DNA of 8,418 bases from Tannerella sp. (GCA_031261145.1 JAISJX010000261.1:1-8418), one strand, 5' to 3'. Positions 1 through 7,400 are shown, counted from the first letter of the stretch. The notes: generated by a model not told the origin, from the letters alone. Made by a program: numbers and translations.

Positions 1-236
1 TTGGTATCCGGTTCGAATACCTTTCCCGTGACCGGCGTGATTTTCAGTTCCGGGTCAAAATTGCCGAACGTCATGGCCACCATATCATTGAAGCCGTTGA
101 AAACCGACAGGATACATACCAATGCAATCGTCGCTACAGCTACGCTGCAAACCGATATCATCGAAACGATATTAATGGCGTTATGCGATTTCTTGGCGAA
201 AAGATAACGGCGGGCTATGTAAAACGGGAGATTCAA
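1..236 (-). CDS. LolC/LolE-like FtsX-family ABC transporter permease, N-terminal part
   Basis: This is the 5' end of an inner-membrane permease gene that continues past the left edge; 78 codons are visible. The protein starts MNLPFYIARRYLF, with a cytoplasmic stretch rich in Arg and Lys, then a long hydrophobic segment at about residues 20-45. A polar region follows containing FDPELKITP, where the periplasmic domain of this family begins. That N-terminus is typical of lipoprotein-release permeases (LolC/LolE), which with the LolD ATPase extract lipoproteins from the inner membrane for transfer to the outer membrane. The chosen start is TTG at 236-234, because no ATG occurs in frame between the rbfA stop and the membrane segment. 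It lies 8 nt after the rbfA stop, so it is probably co-transcribed and perhaps translationally coupled. The family is clear, but the exact subunit (LolC, LolE or another FtsX-type permease) is not settled by this fragment. Confidence 0.85.
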   Translation of the reverse strand, partial: MNLPFYIARRYLFAKKSHNAINIVSMISVCSVAVATIALVCILSVFNGFNDMVAMTFGNFDPELKITPVTGKVFEPDT

Positions 237-244
237 GATGCTTT

Positions 245-580
245 TTATTTCTTCAACAGTTCATCTATATGCTCCACGTAATCCAGCGAATCGTCGAGGA
301 AAAAGCTGAGTTCCGGTATTTTACGCAATTGCAGGTGTACACGTTGCCCCAATTCATAGCGGACGGTCCGGTTATTCTTCTCAATGGCTTTCAAAGTCTC
401 CGCGCCCTTTTCCGAAGGGAAGATGCTGAGATAAACCCTGGCTACGCTCAAATCCGGACTAACCCGGACGCCGCTGACGGAAATCAACGTCCCCACCGCA
501 CCATTTGCCTGCTTCAGAAACAGGTCGCCTAATTCTTTCTGCAGCAACCGTCCTATTTTATTCAATCTTGTCTTTTCCAT
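245..580 (-). CDS. rbfA: 30S ribosome-binding factor RbfA
   Basis: The product is a 111-aa cytoplasmic protein of the RbfA family, a small KH-fold factor that binds the immature 30S subunit and helps 16S rRNA 5'-end maturation and cold adaptation. Visible family features are the N-terminal helix MEKTRLNKIGRLLQKELGD, the strand around VSGVRVSPDLSVARVYLS (residues 35-52), and the C-terminal part with LRKIPELSFFLDDS (85-98). The length is slightly below the E. coli protein, which carries a longer flexible tail. I chose ATG at 580; a TTG two codons upstream (586) is possible but has no better ribosome-binding signal. It lies 29 nt after the methyltransferase stop and 8 nt before the permease start, inside the operon. 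Confidence 0.93.
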   Translation of the reverse strand: MEKTRLNKIGRLLQKELGDLFLKQANGAVGTLISVSGVRVSPDLSVARVYLSIFPSEKGAETLKAIEKNNRTVRYELGQRVHLQLRKIPELSFFLDDSLDYVEHIDELLKK

Positions 581-609
581 ATCCAATCTATTATTTTGAT
601 GAATAATAC

Positions 610-1254
610 TTAGCTTTCATTCAATTTATAAATCACTGTCAATCCGTCGCGGATTGGGAGAATCACTTTCTCTATCCGCAAGTCGTTTTTTATCATTTCA
701 TTAAAATCCAAAATCCCTTTCGTCTGCTGGTCTGCCGGGAGCGTTTCTTCCACTACCTTCCCCGACCAAAGCGTGTTGTCCGCTAAAATCAGTCCCCCCG
801 GACGGATATAGGGAAACACTAACTCATAATACGCGCAATAATCCCGCTTATCCGCATCAATGTAAACCATATCAAAGACTTCGCCCAACGACGGCAGGAT
901 TTCCTTCACATCCCCCCAGTGCACCCGGATTTTCGCCCTGTCCGGCGATTGTTCCAGATAGGGACGGATGAACGGTTCCATCTCGTCATTCACTTCGACG
1001 GTATGAATCTGCCCGTCGCCATCTAACCCCTCTGCCATACAAAGCGTTGCATACGCCGTGTAAGTCCCGATTTCCAATATCCGCTTCGGGCGCATCATCC
1101 GGCAGAACATTTTCAACAACCGCCCCTGCAAATGACCGGCAATCATACGCGGGCGCAACAGTTTCACGTGTGCATCCCGGTTCAGCGCCGCTAACAGGGC
1201 GCTTTCTTCGTCGATATGACTTTGTATGTATGCTTCTATTGCGTCGGGCGTCAT
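610..1254 (-). CDS. Class I SAM-dependent O-methyltransferase (Methyltransf_3 / YrrM-like)
   Basis: A complete 214-aa cytosolic methyltransferase of the catechol/caffeoyl-CoA O-methyltransferase superfamily. The SAM-binding motif I is RILEIGTYTAYAT (residues 58-70, E61), followed by the acidic end of strand 2 at VEVND (E87). The metal and catalytic region is YIDADKRDY (131-139, D133, D135, K136), and the second metal motif is ADNTLWSG (158-165, D159, N160). These are the residues that hold a divalent cation and orient a hydroxyl substrate in characterised members. The real substrate is unknown; bacterial homologues act on small catechol-like molecules or on RNA (TrmR/YrrM), and sequence alone does not separate these. 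The start is ATG at 1254, only 3 nt after the pyk stop, implying translational coupling. Nothing looks truncated or shifted. Confidence 0.9.
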   Translation of the reverse strand: MTPDAIEAYIQSHIDEESALLAALNRDAHVKLLRPRMIAGHLQGRLLKMFCRMMRPKRILEIGTYTAYATLCMAEGLDGDGQIHTVEVNDEMEPFIRPYLEQSPDRAKIRVHWGDVKEILPSLGEVFDMVYIDADKRDYCAYYELVFPYIRPGGLILADNTLWSGKVVEETLPADQQTKGILDFNEMIKNDLRIEKVILPIRDGLTVIYKLNES

Positions 1255-1257
1255 GCT

Positions 1258-2706
1258 TCAGAATGTAGGAAGTTGATAATCGGTTCCGGCGTTGAGCACC
1301 TTCCTTACTTCATTGATTTCAAGGAAAGAAGTACCGCCGCCTGCACCAAAACTGCCACTCAGGTAAACCACATTGTCATCGAGAGTAATCCGCCTGCTCT
1401 CAAGCAATTTATTCAGCGCGTCGTAGAAATATTCGCGACGGTTGTCATTCCACGGCTGATACACCGCCCAAACGCCGTAAGAGAGCGATAGCATGCGCAT
1501 GACCTCTTCATTATAACAAATCGCAAAAACAGTCGCCGTTCCGCGGAATGCCGCTAAGTAACGGGCTGTCCTGCCGCTGTAACTGTCTGTGATAATCGCT
1601 TTTACTTTTAATTTAGCCGACGCTTTCACCGCCTGTTTGGCCAAAAAAGACGTGGTATCCAAATCATCGCCCTGAATCGGCACGCGGATATCGTTTTCCC
1701 TCACTTTCGTCTTTTCCGCTTCGTCAATCACTTTGGTCATTGTCCGAACCGCTTCGACCGGATATTTGCCGTAAGCCGTTTCCCCGCTCAGCATCAGCGC
1801 ATCCGTGCGATAATAGATCGCATTGGCAATATCGGTTACCTCGGCGCGGGTGGGGCGCGGATTCGTAATCATCGAATGCAACATCTGCGTCGCAACAATC
1901 ACAGGCTTCTTCGCTTCCACGCATTTACGAATCAACAGGCGTTGAATGCCGGGCACTCTCTCGGCGGATACTTCGATGCCGAGGTCGCCGCGAGCCACCA
2001 TAATGCCGTAAACAACAGTCAATATTTCATCAATATTATTTACGCCTTCCTGATTTTCAATCTTTGCGATGATTTTAATCGGACTTTTATGTTCGTCTAA
2101 TATTTGCTGCACATCCAGCACATCCTGTTTATTGCGCACAAACGAATGCGCAATAAAATCCAGCTTGTTTTCTATCGCCCAGACGATATTCTGCCGGTCT
2201 TTGTCCGTCAGCGAAGGCAGGTTGATGCGGGTTCCGGGGATATTCACGCTCTTACGACTACCCAGTTCCGCATCGTTTTGTATTTCGCAGATCAAACAGT
2301 CCGCCTGTTTTTCAACTACTTTCAATTCCAAATCGCCATCATCTATCAGAATATCATTACCGGTCTTCAAATCGTTCACTATATCGGCGTAAGAAACATA
2401 GATGGCTTCGTGCGTAGTGATTTTATGCGACTCTCCCGTTATTTTCACCCGTTCGCCGGTCTTGAACAGAATCGGGCCGTCTTCCAAAGGCGTCGTACGT
2501 ATTTCCGGCCCTTTCGTATCAATCAGAATACCGATCCGGTTCGACACAGCCCGCGTATTTGCAACCACACGGCTCAAACCCTCTTCCGCCATGTGCGCCG
2601 TATTCAGGCGCACCACGTTCATTCCCGCCTGATAAAGCGAGTTGATAAACTCCACATCGCAACATTTATCCGAAACGGTCGCTATAATTTTTGTATGTTT
2701 TAGCAT
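1258..2706 (-). CDS. pyk: Pyruvate kinase
   Basis: A complete 482-aa glycolytic enzyme converting phosphoenolpyruvate and ADP to pyruvate and ATP in the cytoplasm. The TIM-barrel A domain shows VVRLNTAH (residues 31-38, R33, N35), IDTKGPEIRT (62-71, D63, T64, E68), the signature IKIIAKIENQEGV (210-222, K215, E217), VARGDLGIEV (237-246, D241) and VATQML (271-276, T273). The B domain lies at about 70-165 and the C-terminal domain at about 350-482. The start is ATG at 2706, preceded by GGAAGG. Translation could open further upstream, but that extension would overlap aroQ and shows no pyruvate kinase sequence. One oddity is Ala37 where vertebrate enzymes have a K+-liganding Ser. It is second in the operon, 37 nt after aroQ. 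Confidence 0.97.
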   Translation of the reverse strand: MLKHTKIIATVSDKCCDVEFINSLYQAGMNVVRLNTAHMAEEGLSRVVANTRAVSNRIGILIDTKGPEIRTTPLEDGPILFKTGERVKITGESHKITTHEAIYVSYADIVNDLKTGNDILIDDGDLELKVVEKQADCLICEIQNDAELGSRKSVNIPGTRINLPSLTDKDRQNIVWAIENKLDFIAHSFVRNKQDVLDVQQILDEHKSPIKIIAKIENQEGVNNIDEILTVVYGIMVARGDLGIEVSAERVPGIQRLLIRKCVEAKKPVIVATQMLHSMITNPRPTRAEVTDIANAIYYRTDALMLSGETAYGKYPVEAVRTMTKVIDEAEKTKVRENDIRVPIQGDDLDTTSFLAKQAVKASAKLKVKAIITDSYSGRTARYLAAFRGTATVFAICYNEEVMRMLSLSYGVWAVYQPWNDNRREYFYDALNKLLESRRITLDDNVVYLSGSFGAGGGTSFLEINEVRKVLNAGTDYQLPTF

Positions 2707-2709
2707 ATT

Positions 2710-2715
2710 CCTTCC
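2710..2715 (-). promoter_or_regulatory. Shine-Dalgarno-like site that fixes the pyk start
   Basis: The minus strand reads GGAAGG, then AAT, then the pyk ATG at 2706. The purine-rich hexamer is the strongest such site among the genes of this window and supports the 2706 start over the longer in-frame opening at 2862. The spacing of 3 nt is short for a classical site. Confidence 0.45.
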
Positions 2716-2743
2716 AATAACTGATTCATAATCTTTCCCCTGT

Positions 2744-3166
2744 TTATCCCACAAAAGCCTCCAGCGCCAAACGATACGAATCCATGCCGAATCCGAGAAT
2801 GACACCCTTGCATCCCGCCGAGATAAACGAATGATGCCGGAACTCTTCCCGCGTATGTACATTCGAGATATGCACTTCTATCACAGGCGTATTCACCGCT
2901 TTGATGGCGTCGAGCAAAGCAACCGACGTATGCGTATAAGCCCCCGCATTCAGGATAATCCCGTCATACGAAAACCCGGTCTCGTGAATCCTGTTAATCA
3001 TTTCACCTTCAATATTGCTTTGAAAATAAGAGATTTCACACTGCGGGTAACGCTCTTTCAACTCTTTCAGATATGTATCAAACGCTGTATTCCCATAGAC
3101 GGAAGGTTCCCTTTTTCCCAAAAGGTTCAGGTTTGGCCCGTTAATAATTTGGATTTTCTTCATCAT
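2744..3166 (-). CDS. aroQ: 3-dehydroquinate dehydratase, type II
   Basis: A complete 140-aa enzyme of the shikimate pathway that dehydrates 3-dehydroquinate to 3-dehydroshikimate; the type II family forms cytoplasmic dodecamers. Diagnostic motifs are INGPNLNLLGKREPSVYG (residues 8-25, with R19 and the catalytic Y24), LNAGAYTHTS (72-81, N73, H79), IEVHISN (96-102, E97, H99) and REEFRHHS (106-113, R106, R110). All known active-site positions are present and the length is normal. Two adjacent ATG codons (3166 and 3163) could start it, differing by one residue. It is the first gene of the minus-strand operon and faces xerD across a 119-bp gap. A -7 box TACTTTTG at 3255-3248 would give a leader of roughly 75 nt. 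Confidence 0.97.
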   Translation of the reverse strand: MMKKIQIINGPNLNLLGKREPSVYGNTAFDTYLKELKERYPQCEISYFQSNIEGEMINRIHETGFSYDGIILNAGAYTHTSVALLDAIKAVNTPVIEVHISNVHTREEFRHHSFISAGCKGVILGFGMDSYRLALEAFVG

Positions 3167-3215
3167 TAAAACATTATATAGGATACTACCTTAATCTATA
3201 AATACCATTCTATCA

Positions 3216-3237
3216 AGAGAAATATAAAAGTTTCTCT
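3216..3237 (-). promoter_or_regulatory. Stem-loop at the 5' end of the aroQ leader
   Basis: A perfect 7-bp inverted repeat (AGAGAAA / TTTCTCT) encloses an 8-nt loop. If the aroQ transcript starts a few bases after the -7 box at 3255-3248, this hairpin forms at its extreme 5' end, a position that often protects mRNA from decay. The stem is AT-rich and modest, and there is no T-run that would make it a terminator for this strand. Confidence 0.35.
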
Positions 3238-3247
3238 AAATTCAGTA

Positions 3248-3255
3248 CAAAAGTA
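3248..3255 (-). promoter_or_regulatory. Bacteroidetes -7 box for the aroQ operon
   Basis: The minus strand reads TACTTTTG, a full match to the Bacteroidetes -7 consensus TAnnTTTG, 81 nt before the aroQ start. No clear TTTG -33 element stands at the usual distance. It is divergent to, and 14 bp away from, the xerD -7 box. Confidence 0.5.
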
Positions 3256-3269
3256 ATGATTTTTGGCGT

Positions 3270-3277
3270 TATCTTTG
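3270..3277 (+). promoter_or_regulatory. Bacteroidetes -7 box for xerD
   Basis: TATCTTTG matches the consensus TAnnTTTG fully and ends 8 nt before the xerD ATG at 3286. Transcription should therefore start within a few bases of the start codon, making the mRNA leaderless or nearly so. A good -33 TTTG at about 20 bp upstream is missing; that position is occupied by the aroQ -7 box. Confidence 0.55.
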
Positions 3278-3285
3278 CTATCCGT

Positions 3286-4191
3286 ATGGAGAAAAAAGAA
3301 AAAGAACTTGTTAATAAATATAAGAATCACCTCCGTTTGGAGAAAGGATTGTCTCCTCAAACGATTGAGGCTTACTTGGGTGACGTCGATAAATTGCTTC
3401 GTTTCGTCGCCGGTGAAGGATTGGCTGTGCTTCAGGTGAGCTACTCCGATTTGCAGCAGTTTATGGCTCAACTGTGTGACATCGGTATCTCTCCCCGTTC
3501 GCAAGCGCGTATCATTTCGGGTATCAAATCGTTTTATCGTTTTCTGATTTTGGATGATTACCTGCGCAACGACCCCACCGAATTGCTGGAATCGCCCAAA
3601 ACCGGTATGAAACTGCCCGAAGTCCTGACCGTAACCGAAATCAACCAAATCTTAGATACCATCGACCTCTCCACCTCTACCGGACAACGCAACCGCGCCA
3701 TGCTGGAAGTGTTATACAGTTGCGGACTGCGCGTCTCCGAACTGACTCACCTGAAATATTCCGACATTTATTTCGACGAAGAGTTTATCAAAGTCGAAGG
3801 GAAGGGAAACAAACAGCGCCTTGTCCCAATCTCGCAAACGGCCTTGAAGGAGATAAGAAACTACCTGCATGACCGCCGTCAGATTCCCGTGCAAAAAGGC
3901 TATGAAGACACACTTTTCCTCAACCGGCGAGGCGCCGGATTAACCCGTGTGATGGTTTTTTACGTTATCAAAGCGCAAGCCGCCCTTGCCGGCATCCGGA
4001 AAACCATCAGTCCGCACACCTTTCGTCATTCCTTTGCCACCCACCTCCTCGAAGGCGGCGCAAATCTCCGCGCCATTCAAATGATGCTCGGACATGAGAA
4101 AATAACTACAACCGAGCTATATACACACATCGACCGCGAATTTTTGCGCCGGGAAATCATCACGCACCACCCAAGGAATATGCACGATTGA
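3286..4191 (+). CDS. xerD: Site-specific tyrosine recombinase XerD
   Basis: A complete 301-aa recombinase that, with its XerC partner, resolves chromosome dimers at dif during cell division. The N-terminal SAM-like DNA-binding domain covers about residues 1-100 (GLSPQTIEAYLGDV at 21-34). The catalytic domain carries R149 in SCGLRVSEL, K173 in EGKGNKQRLVP, H244 and R247 in SPHTFRHSFATHLLEGG, H270 in MLGHEKI and the nucleophile Y279 in ELYTHID. The nucleophile position matches E. coli XerD. The ATG at 3286 is preferred over 3256 because the intervening codons overlap the -7 box TATCTTTG and add no family sequence. It is divergent from aroQ. No convincing intrinsic terminator follows. XerC or a phage-type integrase is unlikely, because no mobile-element context is present. 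Confidence 0.95.
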   Translation: MEKKEKELVNKYKNHLRLEKGLSPQTIEAYLGDVDKLLRFVAGEGLAVLQVSYSDLQQFMAQLCDIGISPRSQARIISGIKSFYRFLILDDYLRNDPTELLESPKTGMKLPEVLTVTEINQILDTIDLSTSTGQRNRAMLEVLYSCGLRVSELTHLKYSDIYFDEEFIKVEGKGNKQRLVPISQTALKEIRNYLHDRRQIPVQKGYEDTLFLNRRGAGLTRVMVFYVIKAQAALAGIRKTISPHTFRHSFATHLLEGGANLRAIQMMLGHEKITTTELYTHIDREFLRREIITHHPRNMHD

Positions 4192-4316
4192 AATACGCTT
4201 ATGCCATGATAACCGCTAAAAACGGAAGACCACTTTCTCCTCGTTGCAAACAAGCAATAACGACCTGCAATCCTTGAATTATGGAGCCGTTGAATCAAAT
4301 TTCTCAACCGAATGAG

Positions 4317-4351
4317 GTTATTAATTGTTAATCGTTAATTATCAATTGAAA
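4317..4351 (+). repeat. AT-rich heptad repeat block A upstream of the tricorn gene
   Basis: Five consecutive 7-bp units, GTTATTA ATTGTTA then ATCGTTA ATTATCA then ATTGAAA, share the pattern ATTRTYA. The block ends 7 bp before the -7 box at 4359. It contains AATTATCAATTGA (4337-4349), which is found unchanged in the array before the AAA ATPase gene (8057-8069). Confidence 0.55.
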
Positions 4352-4358
4352 TTTCACC

Positions 4359-4366
4359 TACTTTTG
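4359..4366 (+). promoter_or_regulatory. Bacteroidetes -7 box for the tricorn gene
   Basis: TACTTTTG matches TAnnTTTG fully and is identical to the aroQ -7 box. It lies 98 nt before the preferred ATG, which implies a leader of about 90 nt carrying a palindrome and the second heptad block. No good -33 TTTG is seen at 19-21 bp; the heptad block sits there instead. Confidence 0.45.
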
Positions 4367-4378
4367 TTCAACCGAAGC

Positions 4379-4390
4379 AAGCGATCGCTT
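4379..4390 (+). promoter_or_regulatory. Perfect 12-bp palindrome in the tricorn leader
   Basis: AAGCGATCGCTT is exactly self-complementary and begins about 12 bp after the -7 box, near the expected transcription start. A site there could bind a dimeric regulator. The role is inferred only from position and symmetry. Confidence 0.3.
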
Positions 4391-4421
4391 TGGGTGGATG
4401 CCTAAAGATGTGAACTTGTCC

Positions 4422-4452
4422 ATTGTTTATCGCTAATTATTAATTATTGAAA
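4422..4452 (+). repeat. AT-rich heptad repeat block B, imperfect copy of block A
   Basis: Bases 4422-4452 align with 4324-4351 with three substitutions and one 3-nt insertion, so the two blocks are direct repeats offset by 98 bp. The units read ATTGTTT ATCGCTA then ATTATTA ATTATTG. The block ends 12 bp before the tricorn ATG. Confidence 0.55.
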
Positions 4453-4464
4453 GTATTTTTACTT

Positions 4465-7400
4465 ATGAACAAACGATTTTTACTTTCTGTGTTCGCGTTA
4501 GCTATTCCCCTGCTGATAAGTGCGGCGGACGAAGCGCGACTGTTACGTTTCCCGGCTACGAATGGCCGCGAAATTGTGTTTACCTATGCAGGCGACCTTT
4601 ATAAAGCGCCTGTTACCGGCGGAGAAGCCAAACGGCTCACTTCGCATGTGGGGTATGAGATGTTTCCGCGTTTCTCGCCGGACGGACGGACGATTGCGTT
4701 CACCGGACAGTATGACGGAAACACGGAGGTCTATACCATTCCTGCCGAGGGTGGCGAACCGTTGCGCGTGACTTATACCGCAACCAATGCCCGCGACGAC
4801 TTGGGCGACCGTATGGGGCCGAACAATATCGTTATGACTTGGTCGGTGGATGGGAAGAATATTATCTATCGCAACCGTATCAGTAGCGGCTTCGACGGAC
4901 GACTGTTCTCCGTGAATAAAGAAGGCGGACTTTCGGAGCAGATACCCTTGCCCGAAGGGGGCTTTTGCAGTTACTCGCCGGATGGTAAAAAGTTGGCGTA
5001 CAACCGGGTGATGCGCGAGTTCCGCACATGGAAATATTACCGGGGCGGCATGGCGGACGACATCTGGATTTACGATGCCGCCGGCAAAAGCGTTGAGAAT
5101 ATTACGAAAAACGATGCGCAGGATATTTTCCCGATGTGGGTGGGCGATGAGATTTATTTCCTCTCCGACCGCGACCGGACAATGAATATCTTTGTTTACC
5201 AGACCAGGACGAAAGAAATCTCCAAAGTAACCAACTTCACCGAATACGATGTGAAATTCCCCAGCTCCAACGGGGCGCAAATCGTATTTGAAAACGGCGG
5301 ATACATCTATACGCTGAATCCGTCCACCAAAAAAGCGGAGAAAGTGACGATTACGCTGTCTTCCGACAATATCTACGCCCGTAGCGAGATAAAATACGGC
5401 AAGAATTATATAACCAATGCCAGCCTCTCCCCAGACGGTGAAAGGGTGGTTGTCACGGCGCGCGGTGAAATCTTCAACCTGCCTGCCGAGAAAGGCGTTA
5501 CGAAGAATATCACCCGTACACCCGGCGCACACGAACGGATGGCCAAATGGTCGCCGGACGGCAAAGCCATTGCCTATATCTCGGACGCAAGCGGCGAAAC
5601 GGAACTTTACCTGCAAAAGCCCGAAGGTGAAACGCCTGTCCAACTGACCAAAAACAATGATTCCTATATCCGTGCATTGGAGTGGAGTCCCGACAGCAAG
5701 TCGATTATCTATACCGACCGTAAGAATCGCATCCAACTGTTGGACGTTCAGAGCAAACAGAAAACGACCGTCCTGCAAGACCCGCTTGGCGAACCGCGCG
5801 GCGTAGCGTTTTCACCGGATAGCAAATGGCTGTCATACACGCGGTCTGCCGAAAATGAAAACCAAATTATCTACCTGTATAATATAGCGGACAAAAAAGA
5901 ATATCCCGTGACCGACCGCTGGTACAGTTCCGGCTCGCCAACATTCAGTACGGATGGGAAATATTTGATATTCAGCTCAAGCCGTGAACTGACTCCTACC
6001 TACGGTTCGCTGGAATGGAATCATATTTTCAGACAGGGGAATGAGGCTTATTTGGTATTGCTCTCCAAAGAGACCGTCTCGCCATTCCTGCAAAAAGATG
6101 GCGGCGATAAGAAAGAGGATGCTAAAAAGGATGACGCCAAAAAGGACGATGCTAAAAAAGACAGGAACGGCGACAGGAAAGACGGTGATAAAAAAGAGGA
6201 TGATAAGAATGCCGAAACGCCTGCCACCAAGATTGATACCGATGGATTGGCCGATCGCATTGTGAAAATCCCGCTTGCCTCAGGTTCGTATTTCAATTTC
6301 TATTCTGACGGGAAGAAAGTCTATTATTCCCGTAGCAATTCGACTTATCTTTACGATTTAAGCACGCAGAAAGAGGAAACAGTCGCTGACGGCGCACGGA
6401 TGTCGGTAGAGCCGGGCGGCAAAAAGGCGTTGTTCTCCAGAGGCCGGGGGCAGTTGTTTGTTATGAATATCCCGTCGGGAAGAGCTAATTTGAGCGACGA
6501 TGTGAATTTATTGAACATAATGATTACAACCGATTACGCGAAAGAATGGGAGCAGATTTTCAATGAAGCCTGGCGTGCCTATCGTGACGGTTTTTATGTG
6601 GAAAACATGCACGGCGTGGACTGGAAAGCGATGAAAGCAAAATATTCCGTCCTGCTGCCTTACGTAAAAAACCGGTTGGATTTGAATTATGTCATCGGCG
6701 AGATGATCAGCGAATTGAATTGCGGACACGCCTATATTACTCCCGGTGAAACAGACCATGCCGAACGTATTCAAACCGGTTTGCTGGGCGCAGAGGTGTC
6801 ACGCGACAAGAGCGGTTTCTTCCGTCTGGAAAAGATTCTGGCCGGTGCGACATGGAATAATTTACGTTCGCCCCTGACCGAACCCGGCATTGAGGTAAAG
6901 AAAGGCGACTTTATCGTGTCGATAGACGGCATCCCGACTAACACGGTCAAAGACATGTACTCCCTGCTGACGGGGAAAGTGGCTGTTCCGACGGAGCTTC
7001 TGCTGAATGATAAGCCCCAGTTGGCCGGCGCTCGGAAAGTGGTTATCTTGCCGATAGCCAACGAATATCCGTTGTATCACCTCGAATGGATACAGAAAAA
7101 TATCGCCAAAGTGGATAAAGCCTCCAACGGCAAGATTGGCTACATTTATATCCCGGATATGGGCGCCGAAGGGTTGATTGAGTTCGCCCGTTATTTCTAT
7201 CCGCAGTTGGATAAGGAGGGGTTGATTATTGACGACCGCGCCAATGGCGGCGGAAACGTATCTCCCATGATTCTGGAACGCTTGGTTAGAGAGCCTTACC
7301 GGTTGACGATGTCCCGCACTTCGTCGCGGATTGGAACCGTTCCCGATGCCGTACAGGTCGGGCCGAAAGTGTGTTTAGTTAATAAATATTCCGCTTCGGA

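Larger units (their letters stand above)
4192..4464 (+). other. xerD-tricorn intergenic region
   Basis: This 273-bp gap contains no supported gene. Its first half (4192-4315) shows nothing beyond short 3-4 bp inverted matches. Its second half holds two heptad-repeat blocks, a -7 box and a 12-bp palindrome, listed separately. A 12-codon reading frame (4398-4436) follows a GGTGG sequence but has no further support. Confidence 0.6.

Noticed and set aside
1..207. Plus-strand reading frame at the left edge
   Set aside because: It is antisense to the permease, whose minus-strand translation gives a clear family N-terminus and membrane segment.
581..586. TTG start two codons upstream for rbfA
   Set aside because: The ATG at 580 gives the expected RbfA N-terminus and no better ribosome-binding signal precedes the TTG.
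2707..2862. N-terminal extension of pyruvate kinase to an ATG at 2862
   Set aside because: It overlaps the aroQ 3' end in another frame, has no pyruvate kinase similarity, and the ATG at 2706 has a purine-rich ribosome-binding site.
3196..3648. 150-codon minus-strand frame across the xerD start and promoter region
   Set aside because: It is antisense to the xerD 5' end, has low-complexity Phe runs, and belongs to no family I recognise.
4304..4376. TCAACCGAA repeated at 4304-4312 and 4368-4376
   Set aside because: The 9-bp match is too short, lacks symmetry, and does not resemble a Xer dif or other recombination site.
4393..4403. GGTGGATGCCT, identical to a conserved stretch near the 5' end of 23S rRNA
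   Set aside because: Only 11 bases match and the flanks do not follow the rRNA, so no rRNA fragment can be supported.
4447..4464. TTG start six codons upstream of the tricorn ATG
   Set aside because: The ATG at 4465 gives a standard signal peptide; the extension comes from the AT-rich repeat block.
4543..5778. 411-codon frame antisense to the tricorn gene
   Set aside because: The plus strand encodes clear propeller repeats in this stretch; the antisense frame shows no recognisable domain and is explained by codon bias.
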